Assembly: GCA_003217735.2 (NCBI GenBank)
Contig: CP031588.1
Span: forward strand, 62,001 to 126,000
DNA: 64,000 bases
Reading direction: 5' to 3'
Origin: Marinibacterium anthonyi
GTDB lineage: Bacteria > Pseudomonadota > Alphaproteobacteria > Rhodobacterales > Rhodobacteraceae
Below the pieces are notes generated by a model that saw only the letters and a program-made list of their open reading frames with translations, had not been told where the DNA came from and ran no database searches. The translations under genes were made by a program, and so were the position numbers. Of the stretch, positions 51,796-60,565 are shown piece after piece; the stretch's first letter is position 1; each line of letters opens with the position of its first letter.

Positions 51796-52550
51796 AGCGG
51801 CGACTTCTTGTCCTGGAAGACGTCCATCGTGCCGGCGGAATTGCCGCCGTCGACGGCCAGCGAGGTGCCGGTGATGTTCTTCGCCGCCTGCGATGACAGG
51901 TACAGCGCGGCGTTGCCGATATCCTCGGGCTCGGTCGGGCGGCCCAGCGGGATGCCCCTGGTCACCCGGTCGATATGTTCCTGGCTGAGTGCCGAGACCG
52001 CGCTGCCGGCGGCGAAACCGGGTTCCAGGCAGTTCACGCGGATGCCGAATTCGGCCAGTTCGACGGCGAAGCCCTTGGTGAACCGGTCCAGCGCGGTTTT
52101 CGACGCCGAATAGGTCACCGCCGTGCGGCGCATCTTGCGCGCGGCGCCAGACGAGATGTTGACGAAGCAGCCCTTTACGCCCTTGTCGATCATCTGCAGC
52201 GAAAACCCCCGCATCAGGGCGACGGGCGCGCGCACGTTGAGGTCCATGATCCTGTCCCAGTCGTCCATCGTCATGTCCAAAAGGAAGGCCGAGGGGTAGA
52301 TGGCGGCGTTGTTCACCACGATGTCCGGCGCGCCCCAGCGTTCGGCGACGGCGTTCAGCAGGGTTTGCAGCCCCTCGTCGGTGGTCAGGTCGGCATGAAC
52401 GGCAAAGCCCTGCAGCCCCTCCAGCGTCATGTCGGCGGAACAGACTTCGGCCCCGGCCGCCTTGTAGGTGTCGACCAGGGCGCGGCCCATGATGCCGGCG
52501 GCGCCGGTCACGACCACGCGCTTGCCTTCGAATTCATCCCCGAAGTTCAT
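51792..52550 (-). CDS. Short-chain dehydrogenase/reductase
   Basis: 252 residues from ATG 52550. Cofactor loop VVVTGAAGIMGRALV, NNAAIYPSAF, catalytic Ser in NISSGAARK, YSASKTALDRFTKG with Tyr and Lys, and NCLEPGFAAGSA. Complete classical SDR, NAD(P)-dependent. It shares one base with the permease stop and overlaps the next gene by four, so it is translated with the operon. It would oxidise an alcohol on the imported substrate or its product. Confidence 0.92.
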   Translation of the reverse strand: MNFGDEFEGKRVVVTGAAGIMGRALVDTYKAAGAEVCSADMTLEGLQGFAVHADLTTDEGLQTLLNAVAERWGAPDIVVNNAAIYPSAFLLDMTMDDWDRIMDLNVRAPVALMRGFSLQMIDKGVKGCFVNISSGAARKMRRTAVTYSASKTALDRFTKGFAVELAEFGIRVNCLEPGFAAGSAVSALSQEHIDRVTRGIPLGRPTEPEDIGNAALYLSSQAAKNITGTSLAVDGGNSAGTMDVFQDKKSPL

Positions 52551-53395
52551 TATCGTCCCTTTCCGATCAGATCCCCCAGCCGGTCGCCGATCATGTTGGC
52601 CGACAGCACCAGAAGGAAGAGTGCGAGCCCCGGGAAGGTGGCGATCCACCAGGCCGTGGCGATGTAGTTGCGCCCCGTCGACAGCATCGCGCCCCAGCTT
52701 GCGGTGGGCGGCTGGACGCCGAGGCCGAGAAAGCTGAGCCCCGCTTCGAACAGGACCATCAGCCCGAATTCCAGCGTGGCGACGACCAGCAGGGGGCCGG
52801 TGATGTTGGGCAGGATGTGCAGCGCCAGCACGCGCGGGGTCGAAGCCCCCATGGCGCGGGCCAGCGTGACAAAGGGCCGGTCGGCGATGGACAGGGTCTG
52901 GCCATAGGCGACGCGGGCGTAGCGGGGCCAGCGGGTCAGGGCCAGCACCAGGATGATGTTGATGAAGCCGGGGCCCAGCACGGCGACGGTGATGATCGCC
53001 AGCAGGATCGCGGGGATCGACAGGAAGATGTCGACCAGCCGCATCAGGATGGTTTCCGTGGGGCCGCGCAGGTAGGCGGCGGCCATGCCGACGGCGGTGC
53101 CCACGACGCCCGACAGCAGCACCGACAGCACGGCAACCGAAATCGAGATCCGCGTGCCGTAGATCACGCGGGACAGCACGTCGCGGCCCAGTTCGTCGGA
53201 TCCCAGGATGTAGGTCATGCCCCGGGCTTCGAACCCGGGCGCCTTGAGGCGGGCCAGCAGGTTCTGGCGGTCGGGGTCCATCGGCGCCAGCCAGGGGGCA
53301 AGGATCGCCACCAGCACCAGCGCGCCCAGCAGGATGGCGGGCCACCAGGACAGCGCGTTGCGCAGGCGGGGGAGGGAGGCGACGGCGGCGGTCAT
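52550..53395 (-). CDS. Oligopeptide-type ABC transporter permease (DppC/OppC-like)
   Basis: 281 residues with six membrane spans after a cytoplasmic N-terminus (WWPAILLGALVLVAILAPWLAP). LGSDELGRDVLSRVIYGTRI is diagnostic of DppC permeases, and the EAA-type loop VTLARAMGASTPRVLALHIL docks an ATPase. It is coupled to DppB by a four-base overlap. Confidence 0.94.
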   Translation of the reverse strand: MTAAVASLPRLRNALSWWPAILLGALVLVAILAPWLAPMDPDRQNLLARLKAPGFEARGMTYILGSDELGRDVLSRVIYGTRISISVAVLSVLLSGVVGTAVGMAAAYLRGPTETILMRLVDIFLSIPAILLAIITVAVLGPGFINIILVLALTRWPRYARVAYGQTLSIADRPFVTLARAMGASTPRVLALHILPNITGPLLVVATLEFGLMVLFEAGLSFLGLGVQPPTASWGAMLSTGRNYIATAWWIATFPGLALFLLVLSANMIGDRLGDLIGKGR

Positions 53396-54318
53396 GACTT
53401 GCCCGTCAGCCGCACGCGCGGATCGACCACGGTATAAAGGATGTCGGCGGCCAGGTTGGCGGCGATGGTGACGAAGGCGCCCAGCAGGACGACGGCCTGC
53501 ACCACCATGAAATCGCGCGACTGGATGCTTTGCACCGTCAGCAGGCCAAGGCCCGGCCAGGCAAAGACGGTTTCCACGATGACGGCGCCGGCCAGCAGTT
53601 GCGACAGTTCAAGCGCGGTGATGGAGATCACCGGGATCAGCGAATTGCGCATCAGGTGCTTGCGCACCAGCCGCCCGGTGCCGACGCCCCGCGCGCGGGC
53701 CGAACGGACGTAATCCTTGCCCAGCTCGTCGATCACCGCGCTGCGGGTGATCCGCGCATAGGTGGCCAGCGACAGCAGGCCAAGGGCGATGGACGGCATC
53801 ACCAGATGCGCCAGCGACCCGGTCCCCGACGGCGGCAGCCAGCGCAGCCAGACACCGAAGACGAGGATCATCATGATGCCGCTCCAGAACGTGGGGAGCG
53901 ACTGAAACGCCAGCACCACGCCCATGATCCAGCGCGATATCGCGCGGCCCCGGGTCAGCGCCATGGCCAGACCCAAAGGCAGGCCGATCAGCAGCGCGAC
54001 ACACAGCGCGCCGGCAGCCAGTTGCAGGGTTTTCGGAATGCGGCTGATCAGGATGTCCCAGACCGGCGCGTTCTGGACATAGCTGCGGCCAAGATCCAGC
54101 CGCAGCATGTCCGACAGAAAGTCGATGTATTGCACGATCATCGACCGGTCGAGGCCAAGCGTATGACGCATGGCCTCGATATCCTCCTGCGTGGCGGTTT
54201 CGGGCACCAGCAGCAGCACGGGGTCGCCGGTCAGACGCTGGATGAAGAACACCAGCGTCACGACTCCGAACAGGGCTACCAGGGCCTGACCGCCCCTTTG
54301 CAGGAGGAAGCGCAGCAT
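53392..54318 (-). CDS. Oligopeptide-type ABC transporter permease (DppB/OppB-like)
   Basis: 308 residues. N-terminal LLQRGGQALVALFGVVTLVF, then the periplasmic ALGLDRSMIVQYIDFL region, LPSIALGLLSLATYARITRS and the EAA loop YVRSARARGVGTGRLVRKHL. It starts at the base after the dppA stop, so the junction is tight. It forms the channel with the DppC-like protein. Confidence 0.94.
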   Translation of the reverse strand: MLRFLLQRGGQALVALFGVVTLVFFIQRLTGDPVLLLVPETATQEDIEAMRHTLGLDRSMIVQYIDFLSDMLRLDLGRSYVQNAPVWDILISRIPKTLQLAAGALCVALLIGLPLGLAMALTRGRAISRWIMGVVLAFQSLPTFWSGIMMILVFGVWLRWLPPSGTGSLAHLVMPSIALGLLSLATYARITRSAVIDELGKDYVRSARARGVGTGRLVRKHLMRNSLIPVISITALELSQLLAGAVIVETVFAWPGLGLLTVQSIQSRDFMVVQAVVLLGAFVTIAANLAADILYTVVDPRVRLTGKS

Positions 54319-55812
54319 TTACTCGGACCAGCTCATGCGGTTGAGAAACAGGCTTTCGTTCGCCGTCGGCGTGAAGTCCAGCGCATCCACGGCACCGTAA
54401 AGGACTGCGGCCTGGTAAAGGGGACGGACCAGGTACTGGTCCCGCACGATCTGGTGGACCTTCTCGTAGGCGGCCATGCGCACGTCTTCGTCCAACGACG
54501 TCCGGGCCTCGTCCAGCAGCGTGTCGAGTTCGGGGTCGTTCACCCGGCTCCAGGAGCTGGTGGAATACAGCAGCGGATAGGCGATGCCGTCGGCGTCCTG
54601 GCAGGCGCAGGACCAGCGGCCGAAGTTCAGCCCGGGGCGTTCGGCCCGGTCGGGCGCACGGGCGGCGGCCAGGTAGGTCGGCATGTCGGTCATCGAGATC
54701 GAGACGTCGAAGCCCACGTCATTCAGCATCTGCTGCAGCGCCTGCACGACCCGCTGGTCATAGACCGGCGCGGTGGCGAAGGTGACCGGCGTCTTGGCGA
54801 CGTCGCCCTTGCTTTCCACGATCTTCGCGGCTTCCTCGGGGTCGAATTCAAAGGGCGCGATGTCGTCGGCATAGCCAAAGTGCGCCGGGCTCGACAGCTC
54901 GGCCACCGGGACTTCGCCGGCGCCCAGGAGGCCTTCGGCAATGGCTTGCGAGTCGATGGCCAGCGAGGCCGCGCGCCGCAGGTCCACGTCGTTGAACGGC
55001 GGGATGTCCAGGTTCATGCCCATGAAGGCCACCCGTTCGGTGGGAACCGACAGCGACTTGACCGCCGGATCGCCGGCCAGTTGCATGGCGCCGTCGCTGT
55101 CCAGGCCCACCACCAGGTCGGCGGCCCCGGCCTTGAGGTCCGCGATCCGGGTCGAGGCGTCGGGCACCGCGCGGAAGATCGCGTTGTCGAACACGCCCGC
55201 ATCGCCCCAGTAATCGGCGTTCTTCGTCAGCGTGACGGACACGCCGCGATCCCAGTTGCCAAAGACATAGGGGCCGGACCCCACCGGGGCCGTGTTGAAC
55301 GCATCGTTGCCGACCGCTTCGACCACGTGCTTGGGCACGATCGAAAGCTTGACCAGCTGGGCCATCAGGGCGGGATAGGGGCTTTTGGTGGTCAGCTTGA
55401 CCTTGTTGCCGTCGACCACCTCGGCCTTTTCGATCTGGTTGAACTGGCCCAGCTGGGGCGATCCGAATTCGGGGTCGATGATGCGTTCGACCGAGAAAAC
55501 GACATCTTCGGGTGTCAGCGGTTCGCCGTCGTGGAAGGTGACGTCGTCGCGGATCGTCATCACCAGTTCCGTGTCCGAGGTATAATCCCAGTCGGTCGCG
55601 ATCTGCGGCACGATCTGGCCGTCGTTGTCGCGGGTGACGAGGTTGTCGAAGATGTTGCGATAGACATAGTAGCTGTCCGGGTTCCACTGCATCTGCGGGT
55701 CAAGCGATGAGGGTTCGCCGGTCAGGTCGATGGTCAGGTCGCGGGCGAAGGCCGGCAGTGCAAGCACCGCCAGGGCCACGCCGGAGAGCAGGCCTTTGGC
55801 AAGGGTGTTCAT
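54319..55812 (-). CDS. Periplasmic binding protein, family 5 (DppA/OppA-like)
   Basis: 497 residues. The signal peptide MNTLAKGLLSGVALAVLALP is cut after AFA. Family-5 features are the N-terminal EPSSLDPQMQWNPDS, EPLTPEDVVFSVERIIDPEF and NRGVSVTLTKN-like core, and a large second lobe. Ligands include peptides, opines and small carboxylate/amide compounds. Its start overlaps the GntR stop by four bases, so regulator and importer are one unit. The presence of amide hydrolases in the operon points to a small N-acyl or gamma-glutamyl ligand. Confidence 0.93.
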   Translation of the reverse strand: MNTLAKGLLSGVALAVLALPAFARDLTIDLTGEPSSLDPQMQWNPDSYYVYRNIFDNLVTRDNDGQIVPQIATDWDYTSDTELVMTIRDDVTFHDGEPLTPEDVVFSVERIIDPEFGSPQLGQFNQIEKAEVVDGNKVKLTTKSPYPALMAQLVKLSIVPKHVVEAVGNDAFNTAPVGSGPYVFGNWDRGVSVTLTKNADYWGDAGVFDNAIFRAVPDASTRIADLKAGAADLVVGLDSDGAMQLAGDPAVKSLSVPTERVAFMGMNLDIPPFNDVDLRRAASLAIDSQAIAEGLLGAGEVPVAELSSPAHFGYADDIAPFEFDPEEAAKIVESKGDVAKTPVTFATAPVYDQRVVQALQQMLNDVGFDVSISMTDMPTYLAAARAPDRAERPGLNFGRWSCACQDADGIAYPLLYSTSSWSRVNDPELDTLLDEARTSLDEDVRMAAYEKVHQIVRDQYLVRPLYQAAVLYGAVDALDFTPTANESLFLNRMSWSE

Positions 55813-56582
55813 GATGGTCTCCTGTTGGTGGCAGCGTTTTGCGGGGTCGTGTGCCGGGGCGCCCCGCTGCCTGGGGCGATCGGCGTGTCGCTTTTCAGAA
55901 GCTGGCGCATGAAGAACCGTTCCTGCGCGTCGATCAGCGCGTGGCGGGCGGCGATGATGCCGTTACGGTCGCCTTCCGTCACGGCGCGGACCAGTTCGAA
56001 GATGTCGTCGCGGTGGAACACATGGCCCGAGGTCGCGTTTTCCAGATGCCGGGTGATCCGCGCGGAATGATGCCAGAGCTTGCGCAGGTGGCGCGCGGTG
56101 AACGTGTCGATGGCGCCCAGAAGGGTACCGTCGATCTCGTCCACGAAGTGGCGAAAGGTCACCACGGCGCCGGTTTCGGGCTGCTGGCACACGGCGCGCA
56201 GCATGGCGCCGATGCGCGTGACCTCGTCCAGCTGCGCCTGGGTCAGGCGGGCCTGGGCCAGCGCGGGTTCGACGATGCGCCGGGCCGCCAGGATGTCGCC
56301 GATCAGCGCGCCGGTGACGGGCGCCACCTGCCATCCCAACCGGGCCAGCGGCTGCGCCCAGCCGTCATAGCCCAGCCGCGTGAGCGCGGCGCGGGCGGCG
56401 GCGCGGGTCAGGCCAAAACGGTCCATGACGTCGGCCTCGGTGATCGTCTCGCCGGGCGTGACCTCGCACCAGACGACGGCGTCCAGCAGGCGATCCTCGG
56501 CGAAACGGGCCTTGGCGTCGGGCTGCGGAATGCCGCCCGGCGCGGCACCGCTGCGCAGCAAAGGAGAGCTGGGATCATACAT
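55809..56582 (-). CDS. GntR-family regulator, FCD type, first gene of the Dpp operon
   Basis: 257 residues from ATG 56582 (MYDPSSPLLRSG), with GAAAGG nine bases upstream; an ATG at 56630 adds 16 residues but has no good ribosome site. The winged helix (ETITEADVMDRFGLTRAAAR, AALTRLGYDGWAQ) is at about residues 45-100, and the helical FCD ligand domain follows (FRHFVDEIDGTLLGAI, HHSARITRHLENATSGHV with the metal-type histidines). It would repress its own operon until the imported compound binds. A perfect palindrome at 56701-56719 upstream is the best operator candidate. Confidence 0.9.
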   Translation of the reverse strand: MYDPSSPLLRSGAAPGGIPQPDAKARFAEDRLLDAVVWCEVTPGETITEADVMDRFGLTRAAARAALTRLGYDGWAQPLARLGWQVAPVTGALIGDILAARRIVEPALAQARLTQAQLDEVTRIGAMLRAVCQQPETGAVVTFRHFVDEIDGTLLGAIDTFTARHLRKLWHHSARITRHLENATSGHVFHRDDIFELVRAVTEGDRNGIIAARHALIDAQERFFMRQLLKSDTPIAPGSGAPRHTTPQNAATNRRPS

Positions 56583-56700
56583 CTGGGGCCGCCTTTCGTT
56601 GATGGAATGTGACGAAGAGAGGTTAGACATGTCAATTGGGTCGGATTGACATTTCAGAAGGTTATTCCTGAAATTCCACCGGGAATCCTGACAGCTATCT

Positions 56701-56719
56701 GAAATTATTGCATAATTTC
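56701..56719. promoter_or_regulatory. Palindrome GAAATTAT-TGC-ATAATTTC between the GntR gene and vapB
   Basis: Eight-base arms are perfect around TGC. It is the only strongly AT-rich palindrome in a GC-rich surrounding and lies 119 bases before the GntR start. It may be the operator of the FCD-type GntR protein. Confidence 0.5.
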
Positions 56720-56789
56720 CGGTGCCTAAATTTGTGCCACATGGCGGCACAGCCTCCGAAGGGGCGGTTTGCCCGTCAGGGGCCGTGGA

Positions 56790-56828
56790 TTGACATCCGC
56801 AGGCACGGCATATACATATGGCATATGT
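56790..56828 (+). promoter_or_regulatory. vapBC promoter with overlapping operator palindrome
   Basis: TTGACA (56790-56795) and TACATA (56813-56818) are 17 bases apart, a near-consensus sigma-70 promoter. The palindrome ACATATG-G-CATATGT (56814-56828) covers the minus-10 element, where VapBC complexes normally bind to repress themselves. vapB starts 18 bases after the palindrome. Confidence 0.72.
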
Positions 56829-56845
56829 CGCAAGGAGGCAGAGTC

Positions 56846-57091
56846 ATGGGTCAATCGGAAACGCGCGAGGTTCGGCTGTTCCGCAACAACCGCAATCAGG
56901 CGGTTCGCATTCCCGTGGAATTCGAACTGCCCGGCGACCGTGTCCTGATCCGCAAGGATGGCGACCGGCTGATCATCGAACCCGTCCGCAAGGCCGGCCT
57001 GCTGGGCCTGCTGTCGCAATGGGACCGGATCGACGAAACCCTGCCGCCGATCGATGACCCGAAAGCCCCGGCCGAAGACATCTTTGGCTGA
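56846..57091 (+). CDS. vapB: VapB-type antitoxin (AbrB/SpoVT fold)
   Basis: 81 residues from ATG 56846, with AAGGAGG eight bases upstream; an in-frame ATG at 56825 lies inside the operator and is rejected. The N-terminal swapped-hairpin domain reads REVRLFRNNRNQAVRIPVEF, the typical VapB DNA-binding part, then LIIEPVRK; the C-terminal tail (DRIDETLPPIDDPKAP) would wrap the toxin. The stop overlaps the vapC start by one base, as in other VapBC pairs. Confidence 0.93.
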   Translation: MGQSETREVRLFRNNRNQAVRIPVEFELPGDRVLIRKDGDRLIIEPVRKAGLLGLLSQWDRIDETLPPIDDPKAPAEDIFG

Positions 57092-57489
57092 TGTACCTGC
57101 TGGATACCAACATCATCAGCGACCTGATCCGCAACCCCGCCGGCCGCGCCGCGCTGGCGCTTGCCGACCGGGGCGATACCGACGTGGTCACCAGCGTCAT
57201 CGTCGCGGGCGAGCTGCGGTATGGCTGCCGCAAGAAGGGATCGGCGCGCCTGACCGAACGGGTCGAGGCGGTGCTGGCCGAGATCGAGGTGCTGGGGCTG
57301 GATGCGCGCGTGTCCGAGGATTACGGGTCGATCCGCTGTGATCTTGAGGCGCGGGGCCAGATCATCGGCGGCAACGACCTGTGGATCGCGGCGCAGGCGC
57401 GGTCGCTTGGGCTGGTTCTGGTGTCGGACAACGAAGGCGAATTTTCGCGGGTGGACGGCCTGCAGCTTGAGAACTGGTTGTCGGCCTGA
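57091..57489 (+). CDS. vapC: VapC-type toxin (PIN-domain ribonuclease)
   Basis: 132 residues. The acidic metal site is intact: Asp5 (LLDTN), Glu41 (AGELRYG), Asp96 (GGNDLWIAAQA) and Asp113 (SDNEGEF). PIN toxins cut tRNA or rRNA and stop growth when VapB is lost. The gene is coupled to vapB and convergent with the LacI-family gene 15 bases away, without an obvious terminator. Confidence 0.95.
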   Translation: MYLLDTNIISDLIRNPAGRAALALADRGDTDVVTSVIVAGELRYGCRKKGSARLTERVEAVLAEIEVLGLDARVSEDYGSIRCDLEARGQIIGGNDLWIAAQARSLGLVLVSDNEGEFSRVDGLQLENWLSA

Positions 57490-57504
57490 CGCAGGGCAGA
57501 GGGT

Positions 57505-58539
57505 TCAGCACGACGCGCGGCGGACGATCTCGAACCCCAGGTCGGTGACGGCGCGCGCCGGGTCTTCCCCGTTCAGCCGTTTCAGCAGCGCATCGGCGGC
57601 GACCTGGCCAAGGGCGGCGCGGTCGACCCGGACGGTGGTCAGGGGCGGGGTCAGGTCGGCGGCGAATTCCTGGTCGCCAAAGCCGATCACGGCGATATCG
57701 CCCGGCACCGACAACCCGCGCGACAGCGCTTCGATGATCACCCCGTGCGCCAGCAGGTCCGAGCTGCAGAACACCACGCCCCGGGTGAACCCCTGGTCGA
57801 TCAGCCGCGCCAGGGCCGCCTTGCCCGACCCGATGCGCGGCTGCCCTTCGACCGGGGAATCCGGCACCGGCTGACCGCCAAGCGCCTGAAACCGCGCGGC
57901 AAAGGCCTGTTGCCGGCGGTGGGCGCGTTCGTCCGGCGCGGTGACGGTGGCCGCGTGGTCATGGCCGGCGTCGCGGGCGAACTGGGCCACGGCATGGGCG
58001 GCCTCGGAATGGCGGAAGCCCACGCACAGGTCGATGGGCGTGTCCGAGATATCCCAGACCTCGACCACCGGGATGCCGGCGCCCAGCAAAAGCCGGCGGG
58101 ACTGGGCGGAATGGTGGATGCCGGTCAGCAGCATTGCATCGGGGCGGCGCGACAGGTGGGCGGCGATCATCGCTTCTTCGTCCGCCAGGCCAAAGCCGGT
58201 TTCCGACAGCAGCAGCTGGTAGCCCTTGGCGCGCAGGGCTTCCCCGAAGGTCTTGATATAGGCGGAATAGGTGATGTTGGTGATCGACGGGATCAGCGCC
58301 GTCACCAGGCGCGACCGGTTCGAGGCCAGCGCGCCGGCGATGGCGTTGGGCACGAAGCCCGTCGCCTCGATCGCCTCGCGGATCCGGCGCAGCGTCTCGG
58401 GCGACACCTTGGAGGGATCGGACAGCGCGCGGGACACGGTGACCTGGCTGACGCCGGCCAGGCGCCCCACCGCCGCCATGGTGACGCGCTTGCCCGATTG
58501 TCCCTTTATGCCGCTGCCCTGTGCCATCGTCGTCATCAT
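57505..58539 (-). CDS. LacI-family transcriptional regulator
   Basis: 344 residues. Helix-turn-helix VTMAAVGRLAGVSQVTVSRA near residues 19-38, and a hinge helix PNAIAGALASNRS whose Leu is the residue that wedges into a central CpG. The periplasmic-binding-type domain follows (GFGLADEEAM, GFGDQEFAADLTPPLTTVRV). It is the last gene of the leftward TctCBA unit, 30 bases after tctA. The twin ATGTATGCGCATACAT palindromes upstream of tctC have a central CpG and are its likely operators. Confidence 0.94.
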   Translation of the reverse strand: MMTTMAQGSGIKGQSGKRVTMAAVGRLAGVSQVTVSRALSDPSKVSPETLRRIREAIEATGFVPNAIAGALASNRSRLVTALIPSITNITYSAYIKTFGEALRAKGYQLLLSETGFGLADEEAMIAAHLSRRPDAMLLTGIHHSAQSRRLLLGAGIPVVEVWDISDTPIDLCVGFRHSEAAHAVAQFARDAGHDHAATVTAPDERAHRRQQAFAARFQALGGQPVPDSPVEGQPRIGSGKAALARLIDQGFTRGVVFCSSDLLAHGVIIEALSRGLSVPGDIAVIGFGDQEFAADLTPPLTTVRVDRAALGQVAADALLKRLNGEDPARAVTDLGFEIVRRASC

Positions 58540-58569
58540 CCGTGGCTTTCACGTGGCGGGCAAGGTGGT

Positions 58570-60069
58570 TCAGCCAGCGGCATCGGCTTTTTTCTGGCGT
58601 CGGGACAGGTAGATAGATCCGACCAGCGAGCCCAGGATCAACACCCAAAGAAGCGCCGCGATCCAGCTTTTGGTGAAGAAGATCGTCAGATCGCCGAAGC
58701 TTTCGAGGCTTTTGACGAAATAGACTTCGGCGGACGGCCCCAGGATGAAGCCGATGATGAAGGGCGCGATTTCCAGCCCCAGTTTCGTCGCGGCCCATCC
58801 GAACAGGCCGAAGATCAACAGGGTCCAGACGTCGAACATGATGCCGTAGTTGATCGTGTAGGCGCCGATGACGCACATCATCAGGATGATCGGGAACAGC
58901 ACGTGTTTCGGGATGGTGACGACCAGCGCAAAGTAGCGGATCGCGAAATACATCATCGCGAACATGGCGATATTGGCGATCAGCATGGCGAAGATCATCG
59001 CGTTCCAGGTTTCGGGGTTGTTGCCGATGAACAGCGGCCCGACCTGGATGCCCTGCAAGGTGAAGGCGCCGATCAGCAGCGCGGTGGTGCTGTCGCCCGG
59101 AATGCCCAGCGACAACAGCGGCACCAGCGCGCCGCCGGTCAGCCCGTTGTTGCCGGATTCCGACGCGATCAGCCCCGCGGGTTCGCCCTTGCCGAAGGTT
59201 TCGGGATGCTTGGAAAACGTCTTGGCGTTGGAATAGGCCAGGATCGACGCGGCGGACCCGCCGACGCCGGGCAGGATGCCCACGAAGGTGCCGATGCCCG
59301 ACGACCGGATCAGGTTAACGACCTGCCCCTTGAAGACCGACAGCGAAAAGGTCGATCCCTTGCCGATCTTCACGTCCGACCGGCTTTGCCCCTTGGGCAC
59401 GCCCAATTCGGCCTCGTCCAGGATGGCGGCCAGGCCGAAGAGGCCGATCAGCACCGGCAGCAGGGAAAACCCGCTTTCCAGCCAGTATTCGGTGCCCGGC
59501 GGTACCAGCCGCAACTCGCCATTGCCGCCCTTGGAAATGTCGTAGACCCCGATGAGCGACACGAAGATGCCCAGGAAGCCCGAGAAGATGCCCATCAGCA
59601 GGTCGCGCGACAGGGCCGCCATGACGGTGAGCGCGAAGAGGATGATCAGGAATTTCTCGACATAGGAAAACTCGATGGCGAAATCGGCCAGCGTCGGCGC
59701 GAAGAAGTACAGCGCCAGAAGGCTGATGATGCCGCCGACAAAGGACGACACGATGCCGATGCGCAGCGCCTTGTCGCCTTCGCCCCGTAGCGCCATCGGA
59801 TAGCCGTCAAACGTGGTGGTGATCGACGATGGCGTGCCGGGGATGCCCAGCAGGATGGCGGGCACCAGCCCGCCGGAAATGCCGCCGACATAAAGACCCA
59901 GCAGCAGCGCCAGGCCGTTTTCCAGCCCCAGCGAATAGGTAAGCGGCAGGCAGACGGCGACGGCCATGGTGGCGGTCATGCCGGGAATGGCGCCGAAGAT
60001 GATGCCGACAAAGGTTCCGCCGACGATCAGCGACAGGAAAAGCGGCGAGACGAAGTGCAGGAAGTCCAT
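58570..60069 (-). CDS. Tripartite tricarboxylate transporter large membrane subunit (TctA family)
   Basis: 499 residues. IFGAIPGMTATMAVAVCLPL near residue 24, LGIPGTPSSITTTFDGYPMA near 75, IGTFVGILPGVGGSAASILA near 255 and SLGIPGDSTTALLIGAF near 325 are the family signatures; about 12 spans. It forms the channel of the second TTT system, which differs from 24785-26305 in sequence and in its short TctB. The cargo is likely a sugar acid, given the divergent dehydratase and aldolase-family genes. Confidence 0.95.
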   Translation of the reverse strand: MDFLHFVSPLFLSLIVGGTFVGIIFGAIPGMTATMAVAVCLPLTYSLGLENGLALLLGLYVGGISGGLVPAILLGIPGTPSSITTTFDGYPMALRGEGDKALRIGIVSSFVGGIISLLALYFFAPTLADFAIEFSYVEKFLIILFALTVMAALSRDLLMGIFSGFLGIFVSLIGVYDISKGGNGELRLVPPGTEYWLESGFSLLPVLIGLFGLAAILDEAELGVPKGQSRSDVKIGKGSTFSLSVFKGQVVNLIRSSGIGTFVGILPGVGGSAASILAYSNAKTFSKHPETFGKGEPAGLIASESGNNGLTGGALVPLLSLGIPGDSTTALLIGAFTLQGIQVGPLFIGNNPETWNAMIFAMLIANIAMFAMMYFAIRYFALVVTIPKHVLFPIILMMCVIGAYTINYGIMFDVWTLLIFGLFGWAATKLGLEIAPFIIGFILGPSAEVYFVKSLESFGDLTIFFTKSWIAALLWVLILGSLVGSIYLSRRQKKADAAG

Positions 60070-60084
60070 TGGGCAGGTCCGCTG

Positions 60085-60504
60085 TCAGGGCAGGGTAAGA
60101 AAGAAGATCTCGGTGAAAAGCCACCAGACCAGCGTCGGGCCGATCACGGCGATCACCGCCATGATGCCCAGGTCGCGCCAGGGTCTTTGGTGCATGAACA
60201 GCACGCCCGTCGCGAAGACATAGGGGATCGAGCAGATCAGGAAGCCCAGCCCGGTGTTGGGCCAGAAGTCCCCGACGGGCACCATCAGCGAGAAGTAGAG
60301 GATCGTCAGGATCAGCGCGCCGAAGAAGCGCAGCTTGTCCATGTCGCCCAGGATCCCGCGCCAGTAGGCGCCGGCGGTGGCGATCCGGTGGCGGCGGGTG
60401 ACCAGGATGGCGATGCCAAGGCCGGCCAGGATGAACCCGATGAGCCTGGGGAACAGCAGGTGGGATGTGTCGAAATCGATGGTGACCTGGGTCAGGGCGC
60501 CCAT
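60085..60504 (-). CDS. Tripartite tricarboxylate transporter small membrane subunit (TctB family)
   Basis: 139 residues with four spans (LLFPRLIGFILAGLGIAILV, FFGALILTILYFSLMVPVGD, FLICSIPYVFATGVLFMH, IMAVIAVIGPTLVWWLFTEI). It is short but complete for the family. It is 15 bases before tctA on the coding strand. A GC-rich hairpin (60534-60554) separates it from tctC. Confidence 0.9.
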   Translation of the reverse strand: MGALTQVTIDFDTSHLLFPRLIGFILAGLGIAILVTRRHRIATAGAYWRGILGDMDKLRFFGALILTILYFSLMVPVGDFWPNTGLGFLICSIPYVFATGVLFMHQRPWRDLGIMAVIAVIGPTLVWWLFTEIFFLTLP

Positions 60505-60533
60505 GTTCTCCTCCTGGAACTGAACGGAAGGGA

Positions 60534-60554
60534 CCCGGGCGCGTCGCGCCCGGG
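60534..60554. terminator. GC-rich hairpin between tctC and tctB (expression-ratio element)
   Basis: CCCGGGCGC (60534-60542) and GCGCCCGGG (60546-60554) pair perfectly around GTC. No T-run follows in the leftward direction, so it probably stabilises the tctC message or causes partial termination, keeping the binding protein in excess. Confidence 0.55.
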
Positions 60555-60565
60555 CCGCAAGGGGA

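Noticed and set aside
57745-59790. 681-codon plus-strand frame across lacI and tctA
   Set aside because: It crosses two real leftward genes and reads as Arg/Gln/Asp-rich sequence with no family likeness.
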